Below, in pieces: positions 7,109 to 7,138 of a stretch of DNA of 7,138 nucleotides. Source of the DNA: Clostridia bacterium (GTDB lineage: Bacteria; Bacillota; Clostridia; SK-Y3; JACMMQ01); contig JACMMQ010000083.1 of assembly GCA_014378955.1 (NCBI GenBank), positions 1 through 7,138 of the forward strand, read 5' to 3'. The position numbers were made by a program, and so were the translations under genes. Numbering within the stretch: position 1 is the stretch's first letter; each line of letters opens with the position of its first letter. Below the pieces are notes generated by a model, which ran no database searches, was not told the DNA's origin, and saw only the letters and a list, made by a program, of their open reading frames with translations.

Positions 7109-7138
7109 ATTATCAACTTTTATAAACAAATGCGTTGA

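Overview
The window is a leftward-reading (minus-strand) block of ordinary housekeeping and stress genes from a low-GC Gram-positive bacterium (Bacillota). Three things support this placement. The DnaK N-terminal lobe lacks the roughly 24-residue insert found in E. coli-type DnaK. Heat-shock control is by HrcA and a perfect CIRCE operator. The order lepA-hemW-(trmB)-hrcA-grpE-dnaK is the Bacillus/Clostridium arrangement with one extra gene. The three-cysteine form of LarE fits an anaerobic, clostridia-like host, but that is inference and I cannot name a genus.

In transcription order, right to left. (1) Positions 6962-7138 are a divergent intergenic region. It holds a good minus-strand promoter for larE and a perfect consensus plus-strand promoter (TTGACA-17-TATAAT) that fires out of the right edge towards a gene not in the window. 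(2) larE (6146-6961) is a single-gene unit closed by a strong intrinsic terminator (6091-6132). (3) A sigma-A-like promoter near 6030-6058 starts the lepA-hemW-trmB unit (translation factor EF4, heme chaperone, tRNA m7G46 methyltransferase), with 1- and 12-nt gaps between genes. (4) A second promoter has its -35 box inside the last codons of trmB and a CIRCE operator just downstream of the predicted start site. It drives hrcA-grpE-dnaK (0- and 21-nt gaps). dnaK is cut by the left edge after 216 codons, and dnaJ is expected beyond it.

How the genes work together: HrcA represses its own operon through CIRCE, and GrpE is the nucleotide exchange factor for DnaK. No terminator is visible between trmB and hrcA, so read-through from the lepA promoter could give basal chaperone expression independent of CIRCE. 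LarE belongs to a different pathway (nickel-pincer cofactor synthesis); its usual partners larB, larC and larA are not in the window.

Two start sites were moved from the longest open frame to a better-supported ATG: lepA to 5915 (strong Shine-Dalgarno) and larE to 6961. I see no mobile element, CRISPR array, RNA gene or phage gene, and no evidence of an undescribed multi-gene system. The most useful observations are the outward consensus promoter, the trmB insertion into the conserved cluster, the overlap of the stress promoter with trmB, and the cluster-type LarE.
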